64,000 bases of DNA, from contig NZ_JH651380.1 of the NCBI RefSeq assembly GCF_000260115.1, forward strand, positions 1-64,000, in the 5' to 3' direction. This document shows positions 1 to 8,413 of the stretch, one piece after another. Every line of letters starts with the position of its first letter. The stretch's first letter is position 1. This DNA is from Galbibacter orientalis DSM 19592 (GTDB lineage Bacteria; Bacteroidota; Bacteroidia; Flavobacteriales; Flavobacteriaceae). The position numbers and the translations under genes are program-made. Under the pieces are notes generated by a model. It saw nothing but the letters and a program-made list of their open reading frames with translations. It did no database searches and was not told the origin of the DNA.

Positions 1-57
1 CACTTTAAATAGGATTCAGTGGGTCACTTTCGCAGGATTACATGGGTCAGTTTGGCA
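1..57. mobile_element. End of an IS21-like insertion sequence
   Basis: Read on the minus strand, the SusC fragment breaks off and is followed by TG, then two spaced copies of TGACCCAnnnAATCC (plus-strand positions 35-49 and 12-26, 23 bases apart). A third copy seems to begin at the left edge. Multiple spaced terminal repeats starting with TG are typical of IS21-family ends. No transposase is visible because the window stops here, so the family assignment is inference. Confidence 0.5.
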
Positions 58-589
58 AGAATTTCCATCTTGAGTGATAAATACTCCTGGCATCTGTCCC
101 TGCATGGTAGCTAAAACATTAGTGACGGGTTGTTCCTCAATTGCAGCAGCGGTGATTTTAGAAATACTCCCCGTACGTTCTTTTTCAGATACCGTGTAAT
201 ATCCAGCATTAACCGTAACAGCACCTAAATCGGTAATATCTTCTTCCAATACCAAGGAAAGTTCTTCGGTATCTCCCACTTTTACTACAAGGGTTTTAAA
301 ACCAATATAACTGACAACCAATACATCGGAAGGACTGGCCTCTAAATAAAAGATGCCATCTTCATTAGTGAACGTTCCCTGAACGGCGTCTCTTACTTCT
401 ACATTAACGCCTTGAATAGGAATGCCATTGGTATCAGTGACCACTCCTTTAATCCGATGTTGGTATGCAGCTAAATCAAATAAATTAATACCCCTGGTAT
501 TCCCAAATAGGGAATACGTTCCAATTGAAAAGATAAGCAGGGTAAATAATAGTATACACTTATCTCTTATTACACACTTTTTTTGTCAT
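58..589 (-). pseudogene. SusC/RagA-type TonB-dependent receptor, N-terminal fragment
   Basis: Only the N-terminal part of a SusC-like outer-membrane receptor remains. Reading from about 589 there is a signal-peptide-like stretch (residues ILLFTLLIFSIG), then a carboxypeptidase-D-like regulatory domain (IKGVVTDTNGIPIQGVNV) and the start of the TonB plug (MPGVFITQDGN). The family normally has about 1000 residues; here the frame enters an IS21-like end at 57. The ATG at 587-589 is out of frame with the rest: a run of seven A after it would have to be six to give one continuous reading frame. The gene is therefore broken at both ends, by a homopolymer frameshift and by an insertion. Its SusD partner is not next to it. 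Confidence 0.8.
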
Positions 590-631
590 AATTTTGAAAT
601 GTTATTAGTTAGACTTCGTTTAATTGATACA

Positions 632-679
632 AAGGCTTTCCGATCACTTTCCACAATGGCGGAGAGCCTTATTTTTTTA
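632..679 (+). terminator. Terminator-like hairpin
   Basis: AAGGCTTTCCG (632-642) can pair with CGGAGAGCCTT (660-670), followed by a run of T. No plus-strand gene is visible upstream, so it may be the relic of a lost gene. Confidence 0.4.
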
Positions 680-1156
680 GTTTGAAACTAATTTATTGTT
701 GATGCTTTTTTTGACTGTTTCTTCTTATATACTTTAATTTAAATTAGTTAAACATTTTAGTTTCGCCGTTTGAATTTCATACCAAAGTATGATAGTTCAG
801 GTTGCCAGCGAAACCTTAAAAATTCGTTCTAAGCTTGCTAATAGTTTACACGGTGGTTTCCGTGATTCGTGAAGTGTATGATTACGAGATAATATTGTAT
901 CGTATGCCAAAATCAATAATTTATATCATCAATCCCGTAACAAAAATGGTCTAAATAGGACCTTTTGGTTTCTTTACAAAAAGTCTGTCCATGACCGATA
1001 CCCTCAAACCATATGAAAGGTTTAAAGGCAATAAACAAAACCATAATGAGGTAGTTAGTTGGTTCATTATATAAAACATTGTAAATGCAATGCTAGAAAG
1101 CTATTGATGAAGAAATGCTATGAAAATGCGTAATAGTTTCTAAGTATAAAATAATT

Positions 1157-1286
1157 GGGTGTGAAACTCTACTTATTGTATCGGAGGTACTGGTATACCG
1201 GACAACGATAAGAGAGCCCACACCCGGGTTGTGAGCCAATTTACTTATCATCTCGTTGTCTAAAAATTACCAGTTTTCCGATACAA
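1157..1286. other. Large imperfect palindrome with alternative pairings
   Basis: The outer arms TTGTATCGG (1176-1184) and CCGATACAA (1278-1286) match perfectly. Inside them ACTGGTA pairs with TACCAGT and GACAACGA (1201-1208) with TCGTTGTC (1253-1260). A second, mutually exclusive pairing joins GGGTGTG...CTCT..TTAT (1157-1176) to ATAAGAGAG..CACACCC (about 1207-1225). This could be a structured RNA, a cruciform or a recombination site; I do not recognise a family. Confidence 0.5.
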
Positions 1287-1377
1287 GATTCAAAGCAATT
1301 ACTTCTAATATTTTTCTATTTGAAGAATTGCAAATATATGTTATTCAAAAACGAATATAATAAAAATAATTTAATCA

Positions 1378-1391
1378 TTCGCTAAAGCGAA
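1378..1391. promoter_or_regulatory. Palindrome upstream of the XRE regulator
   Basis: TTCGCT-AA-AGCGAA is a perfect 6-2-6 palindrome about 50 bases before the HTH gene at 1440. It is a candidate operator for that regulator (autoregulation). This is inference from position only. Confidence 0.35.
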
Positions 1392-1439
1392 CGGTTATTT
1401 TTTGATTATTTATTTCATTTGAGTATAGAAGTAGTATGA

Positions 1440-1745
1440 ATGGCAATAAAAAATGATAAAAAAAAGCTAAATAAAACAAATGCGTTAATAAACAAGCATT
1501 TATGTAATTTTATTGCTGATAAATTTTTAAGGGTTACCAAGAATCAAGAGGGAAAAAGTATCTCTCAAAATCAATATTCCGATATGGTAGGACTATCTTC
1601 TTCAACTATAAGTAAATTAAAGTCCTTAGAAGGATATAATATACCCATCTCAACTATATATAATATTTGTAGGCATGAAAAATATTCCTTAAAAGTACTT
1701 TTTAAGGAATTTGAAGATAAATATGGGGTAGATATTCCAGAATGA
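1440..1745 (+). CDS. Small XRE-type helix-turn-helix regulator
   Basis: A 101-residue basic protein. The N-terminal 30 residues are lysine/asparagine rich. Residues about 40-90 look like a helix-turn-helix of the XRE/Cro type (SISQNQYSDMVGLSSSTISK, then the recognition-helix region). No effector domain is present, so a phage-like or mobile-element transcription regulator is the likely role. The ATG at 1440 is preferred; an overlapping ATG at 1436 is out of frame and closes quickly. A palindrome lies upstream and a terminator directly downstream, so it appears to be a single-gene unit. It could instead be the antitoxin half of a degraded pair, but no partner is adjacent. Confidence 0.65.
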   Translation: MAIKNDKKKLNKTNALINKHLCNFIADKFLRVTKNQEGKSISQNQYSDMVGLSSSTISKLKSLEGYNIPISTIYNICRHEKYSLKVLFKEFEDKYGVDIPE

Positions 1746-1766
1746 ATATTAAAAATTAATATATAG

Positions 1767-1795
1767 AAAGCCAATTCAATGTGATTGGCTTTTTA
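1767..1795 (+). terminator. Intrinsic terminator after the XRE gene
   Basis: AAAGCCAAT (1767-1775) pairs with ATTGGCTTT (1784-1792) over an eight-base loop, followed by T residues. Confidence 0.8.
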
Positions 1796-2032
1796 TGTGT
1801 TTGAGGATTTCCGTAATGATAATATTTAATTTTTAGTTTTCTTTGTTCAGTAATTTTTATGCTTAAGGAGTTTATTGTTTTCTTGTGGTAAACTATTAAT
1901 GGTTTTATTCCTAATTTTATAGAAAAGTTAAAATTAAAATAAAACAACTTAAAACATGCATTAAAGTTAATGACCCAAAATATATTAGCATGAATAGGGG
2001 CCACTAACTTTACTGCTATCATTGGCAATAAT

Positions 2033-2674
2033 ATGGAAACAACCAAACTAATTGAGAAAATAGAAGAAATTGAGAAACTTTATCCAACTGGAGATGATAG
2101 CGCGGATGAAAGAGCAAATTCTTTTTATTTATTAAGTCTTCAATTTGTAAGAAACTATATTGGAAAAGATACAGAATTTTATAATTCGTTGTTAAATTAT
2201 AACAAAAATTATTCTGACCTTGCTTATAGTAAAAAAATAGAAGCAAGTTCTGTTTTAAGTTCAGTCAAAGGTTATTTAAAATTAAATCTTGACCTTAAAA
2301 AAAGCCAAAGTTACAATCTGAAAATTGACATAATTAGTGATTTTTTAAATCAAGCAGTAAATTTAGCGAATGATAAAAAATATCATCCTGCTGCTTCAGC
2401 AATATTACTTGGAGCATCACTTGAAGAGTTTTTGAAGCAATTATGTGGACAAAAAGAAGTTGACATATCTGAAATTAAAAAAACCATTGACCCAATTTCT
2501 CAAAAATTAAAAAAAGAGAATATTATAACAAAACAAGATTTCAAAGACATTAATTCTTGGGTTGGTTTAAGGAATGACGCGACACACGGAAACTTTGATG
2601 AAGTAAACGACAGGAAAAGAGTTTTAAATGCAATTGAAGGAGTTAACTTATTTATGAGGAAATATAGTAATTAA
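2033..2674 (+). CDS. HEPN-domain protein (putative ribonuclease)
   Basis: A 213-residue helical protein. The C-terminal half resembles HEPN/DUF4145-like proteins: an alanine-rich helix (AASAILLGASLEEFLKQL) precedes WVGLRNDATHG, which contains R180-X4-H185, the metal-independent RNase signature of HEPN proteins. Such proteins act in toxin-antitoxin, abortive-infection and other defence systems by cutting RNA. No nucleotidyltransferase (MNT) antitoxin accompanies it; instead a 71-residue protein starts nine bases downstream. Both genes sit between 9-bp inverted repeats. Toxic activity is inference from the motif; the first 100 residues match no family I recognise. Confidence 0.6.
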   Translation: METTKLIEKIEEIEKLYPTGDDSADERANSFYLLSLQFVRNYIGKDTEFYNSLLNYNKNYSDLAYSKKIEASSVLSSVKGYLKLNLDLKKSQSYNLKIDIISDFLNQAVNLANDKKYHPAASAILLGASLEEFLKQLCGQKEVDISEIKKTIDPISQKLKKENIITKQDFKDINSWVGLRNDATHGNFDEVNDRKRVLNAIEGVNLFMRKYSN

Positions 2675-2683
2675 AACAGATAT

Positions 2684-2899
2684 ATGAGCGAATTTAAAAT
2701 TGGAGATAACATTTTTCATAAGTCAAACTCAACAGTAGCCTGGACAATTGAAAAAATTGAGAATAATGAAGCAGTATGTTCAACTTTAGTGAAAGACACT
2801 TATGAGCAAAAGAAAGCCGTTTTTGCCTTAACATCAATTTCAAAATGTGCTGAACCAACATTTATAGTTGGAAAAAGAACTCGGAATAATCATTATTAA
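2684..2899 (+). CDS. Small DUF2158/YodC-like protein
   Basis: A 71-residue protein starting MSEFKIGDNIFHKSNSTVAW. This resembles the small beta-barrel DUF2158 (YodC) family, in which MxFKxGDxVxLKSGG is followed by a tryptophan-containing strand. The C-terminus (GKRTRNNHY) is basic. It is separated from the HEPN gene by only nine bases and lies within the same inverted repeats. It may be the partner or antitoxin of the HEPN protein, but that is inference from gene order alone. Confidence 0.5.
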   Translation: MSEFKIGDNIFHKSNSTVAWTIEKIENNEAVCSTLVKDTYEQKKAVFALTSISKCAEPTFIVGKRTRNNHY

Positions 2900-3029
2900 A
2901 ATACTATTGCCAACAAAGATGTATAAAAATAATTGCTCGATTTAGGACTTAACCAAAGGTAGTTAAAAGTTTAATATGTCTGATTTTCCTGCGGAAAATC
3001 CTCGCACGTAAACCCGCAACTATTCTTAT

Positions 3030-3651
3030 GTGTGCTGAGAGTAACGAACGGCTGAAATTCGTTACGTAGCTGTTTAAAAGATGGTGGAACCGACCCACTG
3101 GTGCTGTTCTACAGGGGAGAGCATCAAACCCCCATAAGGTGCTTTGGTAAAGAGCCAAGGTATTGAGCGTTATGGAAACGACTATGCCACGAGCGTGGTC
3201 AGGTATGAATAAAGGAGATGAATGCAAATGAACCTCTTATGAAGTGTTGAGAAAGTGCAACCTTCTGTCAAAAGTGTTTGAAGTATGACAAACATGATAA
3301 GTTTAGCGGTTACCTATTTACTGGCTAAGCGGCAGGCGTCATTTAGTAGGCATGACCTTTATTCGGGCTTATAAGCTGAACTCGGGAACCTGCTCCAAGA
3401 TGCAGTGAAAAACACAATAGCGCAAACTAGAGGCTAAATAGAGATGCTTGGTATAGGGGTGGACTAACTCGTAGTAGTGAAGAAGCTCCTGTAATTGGAG
3501 TGGAGCAAAGGGGTTAGCTAATTTGATATACATGCTGCCAACTTGAAAAAAGAATGAGCTACTTTTGTATATCAAGTAAGAAGAGCCGTATGATGAGAGA
3601 CCATCACGTACGGTGAGAGGGGAAGGGTGAAACTCTCTTTTCTTACTCGAC
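3030..3651 (+). ncRNA. Group II intron RNA without a maturase gene
   Basis: The 5' end reads GTGTG (3030), the expected GUGYG. Domain III shows CTCGTAGTAGTGAAGAAG (about 3468-3485), as in bacterial group II introns. The domain IV stem TTGATATACA (3523-3532)/TGTATATCAA (3556-3565) closes a loop of only 23 bases. Domain V (about 3573-3614) has AGCCGTATG...CACGTACGGT. Domain VI follows, with a candidate branch-point A at 3645, seven bases from the 3' end at 3651. The ribozyme seems complete at about 620 bases but encodes no reverse transcriptase, so splicing or mobility would need a protein supplied in trans. Two minus-strand open frames across it are artefacts of the RNA sequence. Confidence 0.85.
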
Positions 3652-3842
3652 ATTAACCGTTAACTGTAATGCTGATAAATCGTGCAAAGCATTGAACATC
3701 GAGCTAAAAAGCCCACCGTACAAATAGCACATTCATTTTTCCCCAAACACTTACTCCAACTCTCTAAAATATAAAGGAGCTATTTTTTAGCCTCTGCACT
3801 CAAATTATTATACTATATTTAATATTATGTAGTATATGTTTT

Positions 3843-3850
3843 TATATTTG
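3843..3850 (+). promoter_or_regulatory. Bacteroidetes -7 box of the defence operon
   Basis: TATATTTG matches the TAnnTTTG consensus, 28 bases before the ATG at 3879. No clear -33 TTG is seen. Confidence 0.5.
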
Positions 3851-3878
3851 CTACTACTAATTAATGAATATCTGAAAT

Positions 3879-4109
3879 ATGGATAATTCTGAAAAGAAAG
3901 AAGACCGATTTAAACGAGTAGCCTCAAGGCGTGTGGAAAACATCCTTAAAGGAATCCGCAGTCTTTCAAAATGCTCTAATATTAATAATTACGAGTATAA
4001 CGAAGAAGACTTAAATAAAATGGTCAAAGCAATTAAAAAGGAACTAAAAACAATGGAGATTCAATACAAGAAGAACCTCAAAAATAATACTGAATCTTTT
4101 AACTTTTAA
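3879..4109 (+). CDS. Small helical protein, first gene of the R-M-like operon
   Basis: A 76-residue, highly charged helical protein (DRFKRVASRRVENILKGIRS, then CSNINNYEY-EEDLNKM). I recall similar short proteins, with a conserved CSN-x2-NYEY-type core, as companions of DNA methyltransferases in defence operons, but I cannot give the family a name. The GHKL ATPase begins two bases after its stop codon, so it is almost certainly co-expressed and may be a structural or regulatory subunit. A -7 box lies just upstream, making it the promoter-proximal gene. Confidence 0.6.
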   Translation: MDNSEKKEDRFKRVASRRVENILKGIRSLSKCSNINNYEYNEEDLNKMVKAIKKELKTMEIQYKKNLKNNTESFNF

Positions 4110-4110
4110 T

Positions 4111-6366
4111 ATGAAAGATATATACCAAGACTTAATTACAGCCTATACACCAAAAGATGTTAGAGAGCTAATTCAAAAAATCGGACTTTCAAAAATTCGT
4201 TGGGAAGATGTTGGAGAAAGAAGAAACAACTTAGCAACAATAAACATAGGAACTGACCCAGCAGCTGGAGTTACAGAACGAATTACAAACGCGATAGATG
4301 CTGTTTTAGAAAAAGAATGGAAAAATCAAGGAGAACCTGATGGATTTAGAACACCACGCAGAGCATCTGAAAAGTGGTTTGAAATTGAAGACGGTAAGAT
4401 ATCTAGTATTAAATCGGCTAGAGATAAAAGAATTGAAACTCTGTCCGATTTAATTAGCGTTACACTTTACGATTCTGGAATAGATGAAAAACCAACAGTT
4501 GAAATTCGTGATAAAGGAATTGGGTTAGAGCCAGAACAATTTTCAGATACAATTTTAGCCTTAAATGGTAGTAATAAAATTGGTAAGTTGCATTTAATGG
4601 GAGCTTATGGACAGGGTGGCTCTACTGCTCTATCTTACAATAACAATACAATTATTATCTCAAAACCTTTTTTTAATGAAGATGGGAGAAAGAAAAAAAA
4701 AGTAGCATTTACAATAGTTCGTATTAACCAAGGAGACTTAGATAAAGATAAGCACGAATGGTACGAGTATATGGTTGAGAAATCGACTGGTCAACCATTT
4801 ACTATTGAAATTGATGACGAAACTTTTGAACCTGGAACGTTAGTTCGTCATATATTAATGGATTTAGGGAAATTCAAAGGTAAAATTACTACACCTTCAA
4901 ACTCGCTTTGGTATTTAGCTCACAACTATATGTTTGACCCTATTTTACCATTTACTATTTCAGACAGAAGAAAAAACCGAAAAGAAAATAGAACTGTCAC
5001 AGGAAATAATAGGTTATTAACCTATACAGACAATTTAGAATACAAAAACAAGGTAAGGCAAACATTCAAAACTGGTAACGTAACAATTTATTGGTGGGTT
5101 CTAAATTCATTAGGAGAAGACCCCAAAAATAGAATAAAGAATTACACGACTGTTTCTCAACCAATTGTTATAACCTTTAACGGACAAAAACAAGGTACAA
5201 TGTTAAACGGTCTAATTAAAAATGACCTAAAACTACCGTTTTTAGACCGATATCTTATAGTTCAAATAGAGGCTGACCATATGGATAATGATTCTAAAAG
5301 ACAGCTTTTTAGTAGTACAAGAGAATCACTTCGAGATACATCCATACTTGAAGAGTTGAGAAAATTAACTATTGCAACTTTAGACGCTGATGACAAACTA
5401 AAAGAGCTTGATAGAAATAGAAAACAGCGATATTTCACAAAAGACGATTCGCAAGTACTAGATAGTTTAAAGAAAAGATTGGCAAGAAGAATAAACACAT
5501 ATCTTCAAAGCTCGGGAAGTGGGACAAGTGTCACAACTTCAAGCGGAACTAATGATGGAGATTCTTCAAATAAATTACCGGAAATTCCATTTACTGACCC
5601 ACCAACATTTTTTGAAATTACCACGAAATCACCTAAAGAAGTTTATCCCAACAAACCATTTTCTATAAAATTCAAAACTGACGCACATCCAAATTACTTT
5701 GCTAAAACAGAAACTTTTGTAGCATTCATAGAATCGCAATCTTTTGGTTCATATACTGGAACAGCAAATGTTAGTGATGGTTATGGTATCGTCTACTTTA
5801 AAACAAATGAAGATACAGAAGTTGGAGAAAAAGGAGAAATAACATTAGAATTAAGACCAACAGGACAAAAATCTCTTAGTTCGTCAATAGAAGTAGTTGC
5901 AGTTGAAAGTCCAGAAAATTCAAACTCTAATAAAGATGGGGAAAATAAAAGCCCAAATATTAGAGTTGAATTTATAGATAAAGACCACTTATATTATCAA
6001 GAAAATGAATGGGATGAAAATAATGTTGCAGTTGTAAACAGCAGTCAAGATGAAGTAATAATATCCGTTTCGGAAGAAAATAAAAATCTAACTAAACTTG
6101 TTGCTAGAGCCCAAAGAACAAATGATGCAGCTGTTCAAGATATTAAGAACAAATACCTGGAACACATTTCTTTCTATGCGTTTATACTTGATAAAAATAG
6201 ACCTGATGTAATTCTTTCAAAAGATGATGAACAAATTCCAGAAGAATCGTATCAAAAGCTGAAAGAATTTGAATTAATGAATGCAAGTGAAACTGTTTGC
6301 GGTATGATTTCAGATTTCTTCGAAATGATAATCACAGAAAATGTTAATAAAGAATCGGAAAGTTAA
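4111..6366 (+). CDS. GHKL (HSP90/MutL-like) ATPase of an R-M-like defence operon
   Basis: A 751-residue protein with an N-terminal GHKL ATP-binding domain. The N-box carries E56-x3-N60-x2-D63 (ERITNAIDAV); D133-x-G135-x-G137 (IRDKGIGL) forms the second motif; YGQGGST (165-171) forms the glycine-rich ATP lid. The remaining 500 residues include a serine/threonine/glycine linker (about 468-490) and a beta-rich C-terminal half (about 500-650). Prokaryotic GHKL ATPases of this kind were predicted by Iyer, Abhiman and Aravind (2008) to work with methyltransferases and nucleases as remodelling subunits in R-M-like systems. Its stop overlaps the start of the methyltransferase gene (ATGATGG), indicating translational coupling. 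The precise role is inference. Confidence 0.75.
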   Translation: MKDIYQDLITAYTPKDVRELIQKIGLSKIRWEDVGERRNNLATINIGTDPAAGVTERITNAIDAVLEKEWKNQGEPDGFRTPRRASEKWFEIEDGKISSIKSARDKRIETLSDLISVTLYDSGIDEKPTVEIRDKGIGLEPEQFSDTILALNGSNKIGKLHLMGAYGQGGSTALSYNNNTIIISKPFFNEDGRKKKKVAFTIVRINQGDLDKDKHEWYEYMVEKSTGQPFTIEIDDETFEPGTLVRHILMDLGKFKGKITTPSNSLWYLAHNYMFDPILPFTISDRRKNRKENRTVTGNNRLLTYTDNLEYKNKVRQTFKTGNVTIYWWVLNSLGEDPKNRIKNYTTVSQPIVITFNGQKQGTMLNGLIKNDLKLPFLDRYLIVQIEADHMDNDSKRQLFSSTRESLRDTSILEELRKLTIATLDADDKLKELDRNRKQRYFTKDDSQVLDSLKKRLARRINTYLQSSGSGTSVTTSSGTNDGDSSNKLPEIPFTDPPTFFEITTKSPKEVYPNKPFSIKFKTDAHPNYFAKTETFVAFIESQSFGSYTGTANVSDGYGIVYFKTNEDTEVGEKGEITLELRPTGQKSLSSSIEVVAVESPENSNSNKDGENKSPNIRVEFIDKDHLYYQENEWDENNVAVVNSSQDEVIISVSEENKNLTKLVARAQRTNDAAVQDIKNKYLEHISFYAFILDKNRPDVILSKDDEQIPEESYQKLKEFELMNASETVCGMISDFFEMIITENVNKESES

Positions 6367-7610
6367 TGATGGTAGAAGAATACATTACACCTTGGGCAAA
6401 AAAAAATGATTCAGACCCATTACATTCTTTATGTTCCTATTTAGGTGCTTTCCCACCTTCTTTGGCTAACTATTTTATCAAATATTTTACAGACAAAAAT
6501 GATTTAGTATTTGATCCTTTTTCAGGTCGAGGAACTACTATTTTAGAAAGTAGAATGCTCGGTAGAAAATCTTTTGGTTCAGATTTAAACCCTATTGCAC
6601 TTGCACTTAGTAAAGCAAAAAGTAATGAGATAAAAAAAGAAGATGTAATTAATAGAATCAATGACTTGCAATCTTATTATGATTATGCTCTTTTTTTTCC
6701 AGAGGCCGAGGGAGAATCTGAAGAAATACATTTGATTTTTCATTCGAGAACCATTGCCGAATTATGCTTTTTAAAATCAGAACTCTTAAATTCAGAGGAT
6801 AAAATTGACCAATTCATTATTGGAGCAATTTTAGGAATAATGCACGGTGGTGTTAGAAAAGATGGTACTTCAGGTTATCTTTCTATAAGTATGCCTAATA
6901 CTTTTAGTATGTCACCAGATTATGTAAGACGATTTGTCCAAACTAAAGAATTAAGTCGTGAATACAGAAACGTTTTCAGTATTTTAAAAGAAAAGGTTGA
7001 CCGTGTTTTTAAAAAACATAAATCACCTAAAATTGAATCTAATATATTTAAATGTGACGCAAAAAACTTACTAAACTCAAAAGAGGTTTCGAAATATAAA
7101 GGTAAAGTAGATTTACTTCTGACATCACCACCTTATTTGGGAATTGTAAATTATGCTAAACAGAATTGGATTCGTTCTTGGTTTTTAGAATCTGACCCAA
7201 AAGAAGTATCTGAAAAATTAGATGATGATTTGAACATTAATCAATGGGTTAAGTTCGCAAAGGAAACAGCGTTCCAATTTAAAGAAATGATGAAACCAGA
7301 TGGTGTTGCTGTATTTGTAATTGGAGACGTTGCACGCTCTTCAACAAGCGTTATTCCTTTAGCGCGTGAATTTGCAATGATGATTAAAGAAAATAATCTT
7401 TTTGAAAACACTTGGGTTTTCTCTGATTATATACAAGGAGTTGATAAGACAACTCGTATCTGGGGAGAAACAAAAGGGAAAGCAACTGCAACAGATAGAA
7501 TAGTCATAGTTTCCGATGTAAATCCATTTATAAATAATGAACGATTAAACGGAGAAAAAACTGTGACATATGAATTAATTCAAGAAAGCACAAAACATTT
7601 TTTAGGATAA
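6366..7610 (+). CDS. Site-specific DNA methyltransferase (N4-C or N6-A)
   Basis: A 414-residue S-adenosylmethionine-dependent DNA methyltransferase. The cofactor motif DPFSGRGTT lies at residues 50-58, followed by an acidic strand (GSDLNPIA). The catalytic motif TSPPYLG lies near residue 255, so motif I precedes motif IV. SPPY fits an amino-group (N4-cytosine or N6-adenine) methylase. The 200 residues between the motifs probably hold target recognition. It sits between the GHKL ATPase (overlapping) and a PD-(D/E)XK nuclease, and would protect host DNA or mark the target. A second possible start (ATG at 6369) changes one residue only. Confidence 0.85.
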   Translation: MMVEEYITPWAKKNDSDPLHSLCSYLGAFPPSLANYFIKYFTDKNDLVFDPFSGRGTTILESRMLGRKSFGSDLNPIALALSKAKSNEIKKEDVINRINDLQSYYDYALFFPEAEGESEEIHLIFHSRTIAELCFLKSELLNSEDKIDQFIIGAILGIMHGGVRKDGTSGYLSISMPNTFSMSPDYVRRFVQTKELSREYRNVFSILKEKVDRVFKKHKSPKIESNIFKCDAKNLLNSKEVSKYKGKVDLLLTSPPYLGIVNYAKQNWIRSWFLESDPKEVSEKLDDDLNINQWVKFAKETAFQFKEMMKPDGVAVFVIGDVARSSTSVIPLAREFAMMIKENNLFENTWVFSDYIQGVDKTTRIWGETKGKATATDRIVIVSDVNPFINNERLNGEKTVTYELIQESTKHFLG

Positions 7611-7615
7611 ATTTT

Positions 7616-8413
7616 ATGATTGGGAAATCGAAAGTATTAGATACAAATATTGAATGGTATGATGAAATAGACCCTTTGTCATTCTATGAAAAACATTTTG
7701 AAGATACTTTTCTGGCAAAGATGCACGAAGTATATCCCGATTTTACTGGTATACCATTTTCATTAAAAGTGAGTACTAGTCTTGGAGAAAACTCAAAACC
7801 AGATTTAGCTATGGTCAGAAATGACTACAAAGAATGGTATATCATTGAGGCAGAAATGGGAAGACACTCTTGGGATGATCACGTTGAAAAACAAGTTAGA
7901 GTTTTTTCAACTGGATATTATGCTCCAAAAAAAGTAGCTAAATATATTAATTCAAAAGAAAATTCTTTAGATATAAATAAACTAGAAGAAATGATTGACC
8001 AGATTCCACCAAAGGTTATGGTAATTGTAAATGAACCTAAACCGCAATGGGAAATTGCTATTAAAAAATATAAATCTTATTTAAGTATATTTCAAATCTA
8101 CAAAGGTTTAAATGGTCTAGAATTATATAGAATATCTGGCGACACACCATTTATCTATAGAGATAAATCTCATTGTTCTTTTGTCAAAGGACTTAGTAAC
8201 ACAATGGAGATTTATACTCCTACTTTTGTGAACGAATCTAATGGTTCTGATATAATTGTATTTTTTAGAGGGAAAACAACTAAGTGGAAAATATCAAAAA
8301 ATAATGGAAAGACCTATATAGTAATTGCAGGTCGGACTCACTTTTTACAACTTGAAAAAAAATATATGCTATATATTTCAAACAAAAACGAATATTATTT
8401 AGACATTAATTAA
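7616..8413 (+). CDS. PD-(D/E)XK-family nuclease of the R-M-like operon
   Basis: A 265-residue protein. Residues SKPDLAMV (D63), a short loop and YIIEAEMG (E78-x-E80) form a PD...ExE active site of the restriction-endonuclease fold; E29 in an N-terminal helix may be the additional acidic residue. The residue after the second acid is not the usual lysine, an ExE variant seen in several REase-like families. It starts five bases after the methyltransferase and ends directly before the MORC-like ATPase, with no gap. The expected role is DNA cleavage of unmodified or otherwise recognised invading DNA; specificity cannot be read from sequence. Confidence 0.65.
   Translation: MIGKSKVLDTNIEWYDEIDPLSFYEKHFEDTFLAKMHEVYPDFTGIPFSLKVSTSLGENSKPDLAMVRNDYKEWYIIEAEMGRHSWDDHVEKQVRVFSTGYYAPKKVAKYINSKENSLDINKLEEMIDQIPPKVMVIVNEPKPQWEIAIKKYKSYLSIFQIYKGLNGLELYRISGDTPFIYRDKSHCSFVKGLSNTMEIYTPTFVNESNGSDIIVFFRGKTTKWKISKNNGKTYIVIAGRTHFLQLEKKYMLYISNKNEYYLDIN

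Larger units (their letters stand above)
590..1439. other. 850-base stretch without a convincing gene
   Basis: No credible coding sequence is seen. A hairpin with a T-tail lies at 632-679 and a large foldable palindrome at 1157-1286. A 27-codon open frame (991-1074) has no recognisable family and was not called. Confidence 0.5.
2022..2913. repeat. 9-bp inverted repeats bounding the HEPN cassette
   Basis: TTGGCAATA (2022-2030) lies immediately before the HEPN start codon and its exact inverse TATTGCCAA (2905-2913) lies just after the partner gene. The two repeats enclose precisely the two-gene unit, giving it the look of a movable cassette. No integrase or transposase belongs to it. Confidence 0.5.

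Noticed and set aside
422-685. Plus-strand open frame opposite the SusC fragment
   Set aside because: It is antisense to the SusC signal and regulatory domain and shows no family or start context.
2949-3653. Two minus-strand open reading frames (92 and 94 codons)
   Set aside because: They lie across the group II intron RNA and its flank. Their sequence is explained by conserved ribozyme domains and neither resembles a protein with a known fold.
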